Shown here: piece after piece, positions 43,766 through 50,627 of the stretch
Numbering within the stretch: position 1 is the first letter of the stretch
Layout: each line of letters starts with the position of its first letter
From: Lachnospiraceae bacterium
GTDB lineage: Bacteria; Bacillota; Clostridia; Lachnospirales; Lachnospiraceae
Direction of reading: 5' to 3'
NCBI GenBank assembly: GCA_024682115.1
Contig: JAIKZO010000108.1
Location: forward strand, 55,132-119,131
Length of the DNA: 64,000 nt
Translations under genes and position numbers: made by a program
The notes under the pieces: generated by a model
Seen by the model: the letters and a program-made list of their open reading frames with translations, nothing else
Database searches by the model: none
Told to the model about the DNA's origin: nothing

Positions 43766-44602
43766 TTATTTTTCCTTTGAGGATTTCTTTAACGCCTTGT
43801 ACATGGTCTTTATGCTGAGTCCCGTACGGGGATTAACCTTATCCGGGCAAAGATCCATAAGCGGTTCGAGTACAAACAGTCTGTTTTCCATATCAATGTG
43901 AGGTATGATCAGATCTTCACTGTCTATCACGCGGTTTTCATAGAACAGTATATCAAGATCCAGGGTCCTCGGTCCCCAGTGAACGCTCCTTACCCTGCCG
44001 GCATCATGCTCAAGACCATGAAGGATATCGAGCAGTTCGAACGGATTGTATATGGTCTTCAGGCATACGGCTCCGTTCATGAAGTCATCCTGCTCCACCC
44101 CGCCGTACGGTTTGGTACGGATAAGCTCGGTCGAAACAACATCCTTAAAGTAATCGTCATTCTCTAGTTGACATAATGCTTTTTTGATATTTCCGACTTT
44201 GTCGCCCATATTGGAGCCTACACCGATATATACTTCGTGCCATCTGTTAGTTATGTTAACTGAAATATCAGTTACCTTTGAGTCTATCGGGGCATTGGGC
44301 TTATGCAGCTTTATGTTAACCATGTTGAGGTTTCCGTATCTTACGAGCAGTTCCTTACTGAGTTCATAAGCTGCTTTCTCGATCAGATTGAATGCAGTAT
44401 TCTTAAGGAAATCCTCGGTCAAAGAAGCTACCTCGGCATAGTTGATCGTATCCTCGAGTTCATCCGTAGTCTTAGGTTTACATAAATCACAGAATAGTTT
44501 TATGTCAACCAGGAACTCCTGGCCCTTCTCTTTTTCACTCTCAAAAACTCCGTGGTTGGCAAATACCTTTAAACCGTTGATCTCAATAATATCATTCCCC
44601 AT
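43766..44602 (-). CDS. folBK: Fused dihydroneopterin aldolase / HPPK (FolB-FolK)
   Basis: Bifunctional folate enzyme, 278 residues. Residues 1-118 are FolB: INGLKVFANHGVFESEKEKG and VNIKLHKPNAPID. Residues from about 122 are FolK: EVYIGVGSNMGDKVGNIKKAL and GPRTLDLDILFY with PHIDMENRLFVLEPL. The two act in turn: aldolase releases 6-hydroxymethyl-dihydropterin, which the kinase pyrophosphorylates. GGAAGG lies before the ATG. It follows folP after 23 bases. Five dispersed motif copies lie within it. Confidence 0.94.
   Translation of the reverse strand: MGNDIIEINGLKVFANHGVFESEKEKGQEFLVDIKLFCDLCKPKTTDELEDTINYAEVASLTEDFLKNTAFNLIEKAAYELSKELLVRYGNLNMVNIKLHKPNAPIDSKVTDISVNITNRWHEVYIGVGSNMGDKVGNIKKALCQLENDDYFKDVVSTELIRTKPYGGVEQDDFMNGAVCLKTIYNPFELLDILHGLEHDAGRVRSVHWGPRTLDLDILFYENRVIDSEDLIIPHIDMENRLFVLEPLMDLCPDKVNPRTGLSIKTMYKALKKSSKEK
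44166..44510. repeat. Five dispersed motif copies inside folBK
   Basis: 44166-44177 (AGTTGACATAAT), 44250-44261 (GTTATGTTAACT), 44310-44321 (TTTATGTTAACC), 44475-44486 (GGTTTACATAAA) and 44499-44510 (TTTATGTCAACC). Both orientations. The last two lie 24 bases apart. Confidence 0.8.
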
Positions 44603-44625
44603 AATTACCTTCCTTTCCGTTTTGA

Positions 44626-45579
44626 TCAGATACCTGCATTAAGAATAGCTTCCGTCATCTTTATTGCCTTTACGTTATCGGCAACATCGTGAACCCTGAA
44701 ATACTTAACTCCCGCCATAACCCCCATAACGGTAGTTGAGAGTGTTCCCGACAGTCTGTCTGATACATCCGCACCCGTTGCCATTCCTATAAAAGATTTT
44801 CTCGAAGTTCCGAGAAGCACCGGATATCCCAAGGAGCAGAACTTATCGAGAGATCTCATGATATAAAGGTTCTGTTCGTATGTTTTGTTGAATCCAATCC
44901 CGGGATCGATTATCAGCTTGTCCTTTTCTATCCCTGCGCTGACTGCCTCATTTATGGAAGACAGAGTTTCCTTAATAAATTTGTTTACATAACTGTTGAT
45001 TATGTAATCCTTGTCATGGGATCCGTTTATATGTTCGCATGATCCGTTTTCATTCCCGGAAATATCAGGTTCCTTATCATTCTTTTCAGAAAGTATCTTA
45101 TCCAGTTCCTTCCCGTTTACGTTTATCCGGTCTTTATCCTTTATCGGAAGCGGGATGTTATGCGTAAGGACATATCTTACATCCAGCTCCGCTACTGTCC
45201 GAGCCATATCAGGATCAAGCTTCATCATCCCGATATCATTTACTATGGATGCACCTGCAAAAACAGCCTCTCTGGCCGTTTTAGCTTTATACGTATCCAC
45301 AGAGATCTCTACATCAAATCTTTCTTTAATGGAACGGATAACTGGGATAACGTGTGCTATTTCTTCTTCTGCCGTAACCTTTATCGCCCCGGGTCTGGTA
45401 GACTCTCCGCCGATGTCGATGATATCGGCGCCCTCTTTTATCATTTTCTCAACCCTTGTAAGAATGCGGCTTTGATCCGGTTGACCGAATCCGTCAACGT
45501 AGCTTCCTCCGTCCGAAAAAGAATCGGGAGTTACATTCAAAATTCCCATAACGTATGTTTTCTTATCTTCGGTCACCAT
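44626..45579 (-). CDS. folP: Dihydropteroate synthase
   Basis: Condenses p-aminobenzoate with 6-hydroxymethyl-dihydropterin diphosphate; target of sulfonamides. 317 residues; VMGILNVTPDSFSDGG and DIIDIGGESTRPGA are the two pterin signatures, with LIIDPGIGFNKTYEQN later. An insert of about 40 polar residues (around 150-190, rich in Asn, Ser and Asp) is longer than in most relatives. The start overlaps the HD gene by seven bases with GGAG. A near match of the dispersed motif is at 44983. Confidence 0.95.
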   Translation of the reverse strand: MVTEDKKTYVMGILNVTPDSFSDGGSYVDGFGQPDQSRILTRVEKMIKEGADIIDIGGESTRPGAIKVTAEEEIAHVIPVIRSIKERFDVEISVDTYKAKTAREAVFAGASIVNDIGMMKLDPDMARTVAELDVRYVLTHNIPLPIKDKDRINVNGKELDKILSEKNDKEPDISGNENGSCEHINGSHDKDYIINSYVNKFIKETLSSINEAVSAGIEKDKLIIDPGIGFNKTYEQNLYIMRSLDKFCSLGYPVLLGTSRKSFIGMATGADVSDRLSGTLSTTVMGVMAGVKYFRVHDVADNVKAIKMTEAILNAGI

Positions 45580-46055
45580 ATGAGCTCCATATTCTTTTCA
45601 TTACTCTTCCAGTTGCATTCCGGCTCGGCTTCACAGAAAAAGCAAGGTCTGCAGAGCTTGTCCGCCCTGTATAACAATCCCTTAAGATTCTTTTCGTCTT
45701 TGACATCCTTATTGCGATGAGAAGCGATCGCCTCAAGGATGATCTTGCGTTCCTCATCCGTATAACTGGTTGACATAAGTATTCTCTCCGCTATCTCCTT
45801 GGAAGCGATATCGTGAGGTGTACCGTTCTCATACTGGATATCCCTTCCGACATCATGAAGCAATGCTGCAGCATAAAGTATGTCCTTGGGAATACCATAG
45901 TCCTCCGTCAGGTTCAGAATCATCCCGACTCTGGCCACATCAAGAAAGTGAGCCATGTCATGATGGCCGAACTGCCTGTCGATCTCGTATTTTGCTATAT
46001 TCCTAACATGTGTTATGTATTCTTCGTTCTCTATGATAACCTGGTATCTTTCCAT
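45573..46055 (-). CDS. HD domain hydrolase in the folate cluster
   Basis: 160 residues with an HD phosphohydrolase core: FGHHDMAHFLDVARV, AALLHDVGRD, EAIASHRNK. A Cys-rich C-terminal stretch (CRPCFFCEAEPECNW) may bind metal. HD proteins like this are often encoded between folC and folP in Clostridia, where a role in removing phosphate from dihydroneopterin triphosphate has been suggested; that is inference. AGAGG precedes the ATG; the gene overlaps folC by 25 bases and folP by seven. One motif copy at 45768. Confidence 0.82.
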   Translation of the reverse strand: MERYQVIIENEEYITHVRNIAKYEIDRQFGHHDMAHFLDVARVGMILNLTEDYGIPKDILYAAALLHDVGRDIQYENGTPHDIASKEIAERILMSTSYTDEERKIILEAIASHRNKDVKDEKNLKGLLYRADKLCRPCFFCEAEPECNWKSNEKNMELIW

Positions 46056-46759
46056 TTTTTAACCTCTTTTTCGATGGATAATGTTCCGCATACTACTATG
46101 ACACTGTTTTTCCCTGCGAGCATCAGAGCCATATCCATTGCTTCGAACACTCCTCCAATTGATGTCACACTCCCATTATAACGCGATGCGGCCTCCGAAA
46201 GCAAAGATGCATTCATACCTCTCGGTCCGAATGTCGATACGCAAAGAACGTGAACGGCTTCTTTAATTAGTGCGCTGAGGACTCCGTCGTGATCCTTATC
46301 ATTAAGCATTCCGACCACAAAGATAAGGTCCTTTTTTCCTTTGTACTTCGAATCCAGAGCTTCCTTTAATGCATCTGCCGCTCCGGGATTGTGAGCTCCG
46401 TCTATTATAATGTCAGGCTTTTGGTTTATGAGTTCGAACCGCCCGGGCCATTTAGTGTTATGTAAACCTTTTTCGATCTGCCGGTCACTTATAAATACTG
46501 TATTACCGGTTTTGAGCTTTCTTCCGTTGATCCCTTTTGCCGCTTCAACCGCCAACGAAGCATTAACCAGCTGATAATCCCCCTGAAGGGAAATATGTTT
46601 GCCAAGTTTTTTGTCTGTTTTAGTTATGTTAACTTCACATCCGCAGTCTTCAGCCTTCTCCTTTATGGCAGAAACAATAGTTTCATCGGTATTGGATGTA
46701 TATACCAATGCCCCCGGCTTTATGATCCCGGCTTTGGTTTCTGCTATCTTATGTAAACT
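45768..46759. repeat. Dispersed motif copies in the HD and folC genes
   Basis: 45768-45779 (GGTTGACATAAG) in the HD gene; 46457-46468, 46623-46634 and 46748-46759 in folC. The folC copies encode G-L-H-N, V-N-I-T and S-L-H-K. Confidence 0.8.
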
Positions 46760-47236
46760 ACCTCCAAGATATTGCATATGATCCATGGATATGGAAGTAA
46801 ATATACATTCGATCGGATCGTCTATCACATTGGTGGCATCCGTTTCTCCGCCCATCCCGCATTCAAGGATCACGATATCGCATTTTCTGTCTTTAAAGTA
46901 TTTAAAAGCAAGAGCTGTCTGCCGTTCGAATTCCGTCGGGACAAGACCGGGATCTTCCGTCTCATCACAGATCCTTTCGATCTCTTCCATATATGAATCA
47001 TAATCTTTTTTTGTGATGTTCACGTTGTTGACACGTATGATCTCCATATCCGTAAAAACCGCCGGCGAAGAATAATGACCCACACGAACTCCGGAACATC
47101 TTAAGATCGAAGAAATAAAGGCTCCTACCGAGCCTTTTCCGTTGGTGCCAGCTATATGAATGAAATCCAGATCTTTTTGAGGATCGCCCATTTTATCACA
47201 TAGATAACGTGTGCTATCCAATCCAAGACGTATCAT
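46031..47236 (-). CDS. folC: Folylpolyglutamate synthase / dihydrofolate synthase
   Basis: Adds glutamate to dihydropteroate and folates. 401 residues. The ATP loop IAGTNGKGSVGAF and ILECGMGGETDATNVI, and the C-terminal PGRFELI and IIDGAHNPGAADALKEAL, identify it. The N-terminus MIRLGLDSTRYLC is about 15-20 residues shorter than common relatives. The frame stays open upstream but shows no ATG/GTG/TTG start with a good ribosome site, so this start is kept with some doubt. Three dispersed motif copies (46457, 46623, 46748). Confidence 0.93.
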   Translation of the reverse strand: MIRLGLDSTRYLCDKMGDPQKDLDFIHIAGTNGKGSVGAFISSILRCSGVRVGHYSSPAVFTDMEIIRVNNVNITKKDYDSYMEEIERICDETEDPGLVPTEFERQTALAFKYFKDRKCDIVILECGMGGETDATNVIDDPIECIFTSISMDHMQYLGGSLHKIAETKAGIIKPGALVYTSNTDETIVSAIKEKAEDCGCEVNITKTDKKLGKHISLQGDYQLVNASLAVEAAKGINGRKLKTGNTVFISDRQIEKGLHNTKWPGRFELINQKPDIIIDGAHNPGAADALKEALDSKYKGKKDLIFVVGMLNDKDHDGVLSALIKEAVHVLCVSTFGPRGMNASLLSEAASRYNGSVTSIGGVFEAMDMALMLAGKNSVIVVCGTLSIEKEVKKWKDTRLS

Positions 47237-47292
47237 ATCTATCTCCGTTTTCTAATGTATATTCTTTATGTTGGCCGGTTCCCGGCAGTTTA

Positions 47293-47862
47293 TTACTTCT
47301 TATTAAGGTTATATCCTATGACTGCTCCGATGATACCGCCGAGGATATGCGAAAGGTTCGAAACATTATCCTGAAGAAACAATCCTTCGTATACCTGCTG
47401 ACCTATGAATATAACCGCAACCAATATAAATGTGATCGGCAGTTCACCGTCTTTAAAACTGGTAAATGATGTGAGCAATATGAAAGCAAATACAACTCCG
47501 CTGGCGCCGCATAATGCGACATCCCAGAACAGAAGATAATTAATAACTCCTGTTATTGCAGCGGTTATTATGATGACTTCCAGGATCTTTTTAGAGCCGT
47601 ATTTCTCCTCGAGGATTGGCCCCAAAAGCAGGATATAGGCCATATTGCCTATATAATGATCCCAGCCCGCATGTCCAAGAACATGAGTAAAAAATCTTAT
47701 GTATGTTAGAGGATTCTTCAGTGAAGAATGGTATGTCATGAACAGCAGCTCATTGCTCCTGCCCAGCGTTATGAATCCTATCATCATAACGGCAAAGCTT
47801 ATGAACACGAATGACAATACCACCGGTGAATTAAATACTATCTTTAATCTGAATTTCTTCAT
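47293..47862 (-). CDS. Rhomboid family intramembrane serine protease
   Basis: Membrane protease of 189 residues with about six hydrophobic segments. The catalytic Ser is in LCGASGVVFAFI (GxSG) and the partner His in SHILGGIIGAVIGY of the last segment. The N-terminal region includes FFTHVLGHAGWDHYIGNM, the family's HxxxN-type motif. Substrate unknown. It lies 56 bases before folC and about 70 bases after the SCP2-like gene, apparently in the folate transcript. Confidence 0.9.
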   Translation of the reverse strand: MKKFRLKIVFNSPVVLSFVFISFAVMMIGFITLGRSNELLFMTYHSSLKNPLTYIRFFTHVLGHAGWDHYIGNMAYILLLGPILEEKYGSKKILEVIIITAAITGVINYLLFWDVALCGASGVVFAFILLTSFTSFKDGELPITFILVAVIFIGQQVYEGLFLQDNVSNLSHILGGIIGAVIGYNLNKK

Positions 47863-47934
47863 CTGATCTTATCTTTTCGGGCCAACAGGTTATTTATCCC
47901 TATGACCGGTTTCTCCTAATCAACAGGCTTATCC

Positions 47935-48257
47935 TTATTTCTTCTTGACGATCTTTGAAAACTCAATCGCCTTGCCTATATCTCCGTCAACTTTGAGCTT
48001 TCCTACCGTAAAAGCAAGGACCGGATCGAGTTTTCCGCTTATGAGCTTATTAAAATCATCGGAACTTATAGTAAGGGCGCAGTTACGGTCATTATATTCA
48101 TAAGGTTCTACCGAAATGCGTCCGTCCTTTATCTCAACGTAAAAGCTCCGGGATCGTCTCCTGTTATGTTAACCTGTACTGCAAGGAAATCGGTTCCCGA
48201 AACATCAGCCTTGGCCGCAAGACCTCTGACTTTTGTTAATACATTTTCAAATTTCAT
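47935..48257 (-). pseudogene. SCP2 (sterol carrier)-like small protein gene, one-base frameshift
   Basis: An ATG at 48257 opens MKFENVLTKVRGLAAKAD, but after D-P-G-A-F the frame meets TAA. Adding one T to the TTTT run at 48141-48144 (minus strand) restores an open frame to the TAA at 47935, giving 107 residues: VQVNITGDDPGAFYVEIKDG, then PYEYNDRNCALTISSDDFNK, then GKLDPVLAFTVGKLKVDGD. That C-terminal part is characteristic of SCP2-like domains, which bind lipids. The missing base may be a real mutation or a sequencing error in a homopolymer. Ribosome site GGGGGA precedes the ATG. Confidence 0.8.
48163..48174. repeat. Dispersed motif copy inside the SCP2-like gene
   Basis: GTTATGTTAACC. On the coding strand it encodes V-N-I-T, as in ansA, folBK and folC, and lies 19 bases from the frameshift. 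Confidence 0.75.
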
Positions 48258-48305
48258 TTACGTGTCCCCCTTTCAATCATGATCATGTAGATTATTCTCT
48301 CAAAA

Positions 48306-48361
48306 ATTATGTCAACCAAATATCGGATTGTAGTTAACATAATTATATCGTTATGTTAACC
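48306..48361. repeat. Three dispersed motif copies in the 5' leader of the SCP2-folate transcript
   Basis: 48306-48317 ATTATGTCAACC, 48332-48343 AGTTAACATAAT (inverted), 48350-48361 GTTATGTTAACC. They lie between a probable promoter near 48400 and the SCP2 start, within a 56-base stretch. Confidence 0.85.
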
Positions 48362-48395
48362 GAGTATAATTTCGCGCCTTTTTATATTCTTTACC

Positions 48396-48425
48396 ATTAT
48401 AGCACGCTCTTTAAATTGATGTCTT
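48396..48425 (-). promoter_or_regulatory. Promoter of the SCP2-rhomboid-folate operon
   Basis: A perfect TATAAT (48401-48396, minus strand) lies 18 bases after AAGACA. Transcription would begin near 48389, so all three intergenic motif copies would be in the leader RNA. Confidence 0.55.
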
Positions 48426-48452
48426 GTTATTCTTTCACAGTCAAGCACTTGC

Positions 48453-48513
48453 AGTCACGGGGACGGTTCTTTTGACTGGTCAGCGACCAGTCAAAAGAAC
48501 CGTCCCCGTGACT
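48453..48513. repeat. 61-bp perfect palindrome, REP-like element
   Basis: Two 29-base arms (48453-48481 and 48485-48513) are exact reverse complements around a three-base loop AGC. Each arm contains GGGGACGGTTCTTTTGACT. The same sequence occurs twice in tandem in the glnA leader (52500-52555). Similar GGGGACGGTTCTTTTG repeats occur in many Firmicutes, and I recall them beside IS200-like REP-associated transposases; no transposase is in this window. Confidence 0.85.
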
Positions 48514-48547
48514 GAAAAACAGGGATCAGAAAACTGATCCCTGTTAG
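48513..48547 (-). terminator. Terminator of the glnA-nitR-dapF-dapL group
   Basis: Minus-strand AACAGGGATCAG, loop TTTT, CTGATCCCTGTT, then TTT. A 12-bp perfect stem 27 bases past the dapL stop, touching the 61-bp palindrome. Confidence 0.9.
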
Positions 48548-48573
48548 TTACATCGAAGCAATTCTGTCCACTG

Positions 48574-49788
48574 TTACATCGAAACGATGCGGTCAATGGC
48601 TTCAACCGTGTTTTCGTGGCTTCCGAAGGCGGTAAGGCGGAAATAGCCTTCTCCGTGAGGGCCGAATCCCGAACCGGGGGTTCCGACCACGTTGACCTTT
48701 GTGAGAAGATGATCAAAGAATTCCCAGCTGGTCATGTTATCGGGTGTCTTAAGCCAGATATATGGTGCGTTCACACCGCCCGAAACCGTATATCCCGCCT
48801 TCTTGAGGCCGTTAAGGATATAGGTCGCATTTTCCATATAGTAATCGACAAGAGCTTTAACCTGAGCCTTACCTTCTTCAGAGTATACCGCAGCTCCCGC
48901 TCTTTGAACGATATAGGGTGCTCCGTTGTATTTGGTGCTGTGACGGCGGGCCCAGAGGGAATGAAGGCTTACGCCCTCGCGTACGAGTTTTTTGGGGATG
49001 ACCGTGTATCCGAGTCTGACTCCGGTAAATCCGGCGTTCTTTGAAAACGAGTGAAGTTCTATCGCACAGGTGTCGGCACCGGCGCACTCGTATATCGAAT
49101 GTGGAACGTCTTCCTGTCTTATATAGGCTTCATAAGCCGCATCATATATGATCACAGCCTCTTTTTCGTTGGCATAATCGACCCACTTCTGTAGCTCCGA
49201 TCTTGTAACTGTCGCTCCTGTAGGGTTATTGGGGAAGCAAAGATATATGATATCGGGAACTTCCGAAGGTATCTCGGGTGCAAATCCCGTCTCCGCTGTA
49301 CAGGGCATGTAGATCACATTTGAAAAACAGCCCTTGTCCTCTATATAGTCACCTGCGCGTCCCGCCATGACGTTGGAATCCACATATACGGGATATACCG
49401 GGTCGCAGACCGCGATCCTGTTATCGGTGGCAAATATCTCCTGAATGTTTCCCGAATCGCATTTTGCGCCGTCCGAAACGAATATCTCATCAGGACTTAT
49501 ATCGCATCCGCGCGCCCTGTAATCGTTCTCGGCTATAGCCGTACGCAGAAATTCATATCCGAGATCCGGTGCATATCCTTTAAAAGTCTCCTTTACCGCC
49601 ATCTCGTCAACGGCTTCGTGAAGCTGTGAGATCACCTTTGCCGGAAGGGGCTGTGTGACATCTCCTATTCCGAGCCTTATTATCTTTTTGTCGGGATTGG
49701 CCGCGGCATATTCATTGACCTTCTTTCCGATCATCGAAAAAAGGTAGCTTCCGGGAAGCTTAAGATAATCCTTATTTATCTTCGTCAT
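48574..49788 (-). CDS. dapL: LL-diaminopimelate aminotransferase
   Basis: PLP enzyme that turns tetrahydrodipicolinate directly into LL-diaminopimelate, the short lysine and peptidoglycan route. 404 residues. The start INKDYLKLPGSYLFSMIGKKV is that of DapL, with RLGIGDVTQPLP and, at the PLP Lys, ELHSFSKNAGFTGVRLGY. PNNPTGATVTRSELQKWVDY is also typical. It overlaps dapF by 17 bases, and the two act in consecutive steps (LL-DAP is then epimerised by DapF). Confidence 0.96.
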   Translation of the reverse strand: MTKINKDYLKLPGSYLFSMIGKKVNEYAAANPDKKIIRLGIGDVTQPLPAKVISQLHEAVDEMAVKETFKGYAPDLGYEFLRTAIAENDYRARGCDISPDEIFVSDGAKCDSGNIQEIFATDNRIAVCDPVYPVYVDSNVMAGRAGDYIEDKGCFSNVIYMPCTAETGFAPEIPSEVPDIIYLCFPNNPTGATVTRSELQKWVDYANEKEAVIIYDAAYEAYIRQEDVPHSIYECAGADTCAIELHSFSKNAGFTGVRLGYTVIPKKLVREGVSLHSLWARRHSTKYNGAPYIVQRAGAAVYSEEGKAQVKALVDYYMENATYILNGLKKAGYTVSGGVNAPYIWLKTPDNMTSWEFFDHLLTKVNVVGTPGSGFGPHGEGYFRLTAFGSHENTVEAIDRIVSM

Positions 49789-50626
49789 ACTCTATCTCTC
49801 CTTCAAATACGATCCTGGCGGGTCCCGTCATAAAAATGCTGTCGGATGCCCTGTCCCATTCAACGATTATATCACCTCCGAGGACATGTACGGTAACCTT
49901 ATCATCCGTAAGTCCGTTTAGGATACAGGCGACCGCAGAAGCGCAACATCCGGTCCCACAGGCCAGGGTCTCACCCGTTCCTCTTTCCCAGACTCTCATA
50001 ACGATGTTGCTGCGGTCCGTGACTTTTACGAACTCGGTATTGGTCCTTTGGGGGAATCTCGGGTGGTTCTCTATGATCGGCCCGATCTTTTCAATATTGA
50101 TGTTATCGGGATCCATAAAGATGACCGCATGCGGATTGCCCATCGATACGCATGTTATGTGGTAATCCTTATCGTCGGTACAGAGCAGCTCATCGACCAC
50201 TTTTTCGCTTTCCGATACGACCGGGATCTCCTTAGGATCAAGGATCGGCGCACCCATATTAACCTTAATGAGTTCCGCTTTTCCGTCCTTCGGGAATATC
50301 TCAATATCCTTGATCTTGCCGAAACTTTCTATCTTAAGAGAAGTCTTGTCGGTAAGGTGCTTGTCATAAACATACTTTGCAACGGATCTTATCCCGTTTC
50401 CGCACATTTCGGCCCTGGTCCCATCGGCATTCCACATTTCCATCTCAAAATCCGCAATGTCCGAAGGATTTATGAATATCACGCCGTCGGAGCCTATCCC
50501 GAAATGCCTGTCCGAAAGCTTTCTTACAAGTTCCGGTTTGACATCCTTATCGATCTTTACTTTGGCTCCGTCGATATACACATAATCGTTTCCGCAGCCT
50601 TCCATTTTGGTAAATACTATCTTCAT
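49772..50626 (-). CDS. dapF: Diaminopimelate epimerase
   Basis: Converts LL- to meso-diaminopimelate without cofactor, using two Cys. The ATG at 50626 (MKIVFTKMEGCGNDYVYIDG, 284 residues) has GAGGATTT nearby and the right N-terminus; an ATG five codons upstream is less likely. First active-site Cys is in RAEMCGNGIRSVAKYV, the second in ETLACGTGCCASAVA. It follows the ANTAR gene by one base (TGATATG) and overlaps dapL. Confidence 0.96.
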   Translation of the reverse strand: MKIVFTKMEGCGNDYVYIDGAKVKIDKDVKPELVRKLSDRHFGIGSDGVIFINPSDIADFEMEMWNADGTRAEMCGNGIRSVAKYVYDKHLTDKTSLKIESFGKIKDIEIFPKDGKAELIKVNMGAPILDPKEIPVVSESEKVVDELLCTDDKDYHITCVSMGNPHAVIFMDPDNINIEKIGPIIENHPRFPQRTNTEFVKVTDRSNIVMRVWERGTGETLACGTGCCASAVACILNGLTDDKVTVHVLGGDIIVEWDRASDSIFMTGPARIVFEGEIEYDEDK

Positions 50627-50627
50627 A

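Noticed and set aside
43543..43818. Plus-strand protein of 91 residues
   Set aside because: It is antisense to the small Cys protein and folBK, has no ribosome site and no recognisable domain.
48141..48144. Programmed frameshift in the SCP2-like gene
   Set aside because: The run is only four bases and lacks a slippery heptamer with a downstream structure that I can see; an error or mutation is simpler.
38375..48361. DnaA boxes, BirA operators or other known sites as identity of the dispersed motif
   Set aside because: DnaA boxes are TTATNCACA and do not match. A BirA half-site (TGTWAACC) is similar, but BirA sites are one inverted pair near biotin genes, whereas these are many single or direct copies. 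Rex, CcpA, CodY, parS and SRS consensus forms also do not match.
48453..48513. Intrinsic terminator
   Set aside because: The palindrome has no T run on either side; the real terminator is the adjacent hairpin at 48513-48547.
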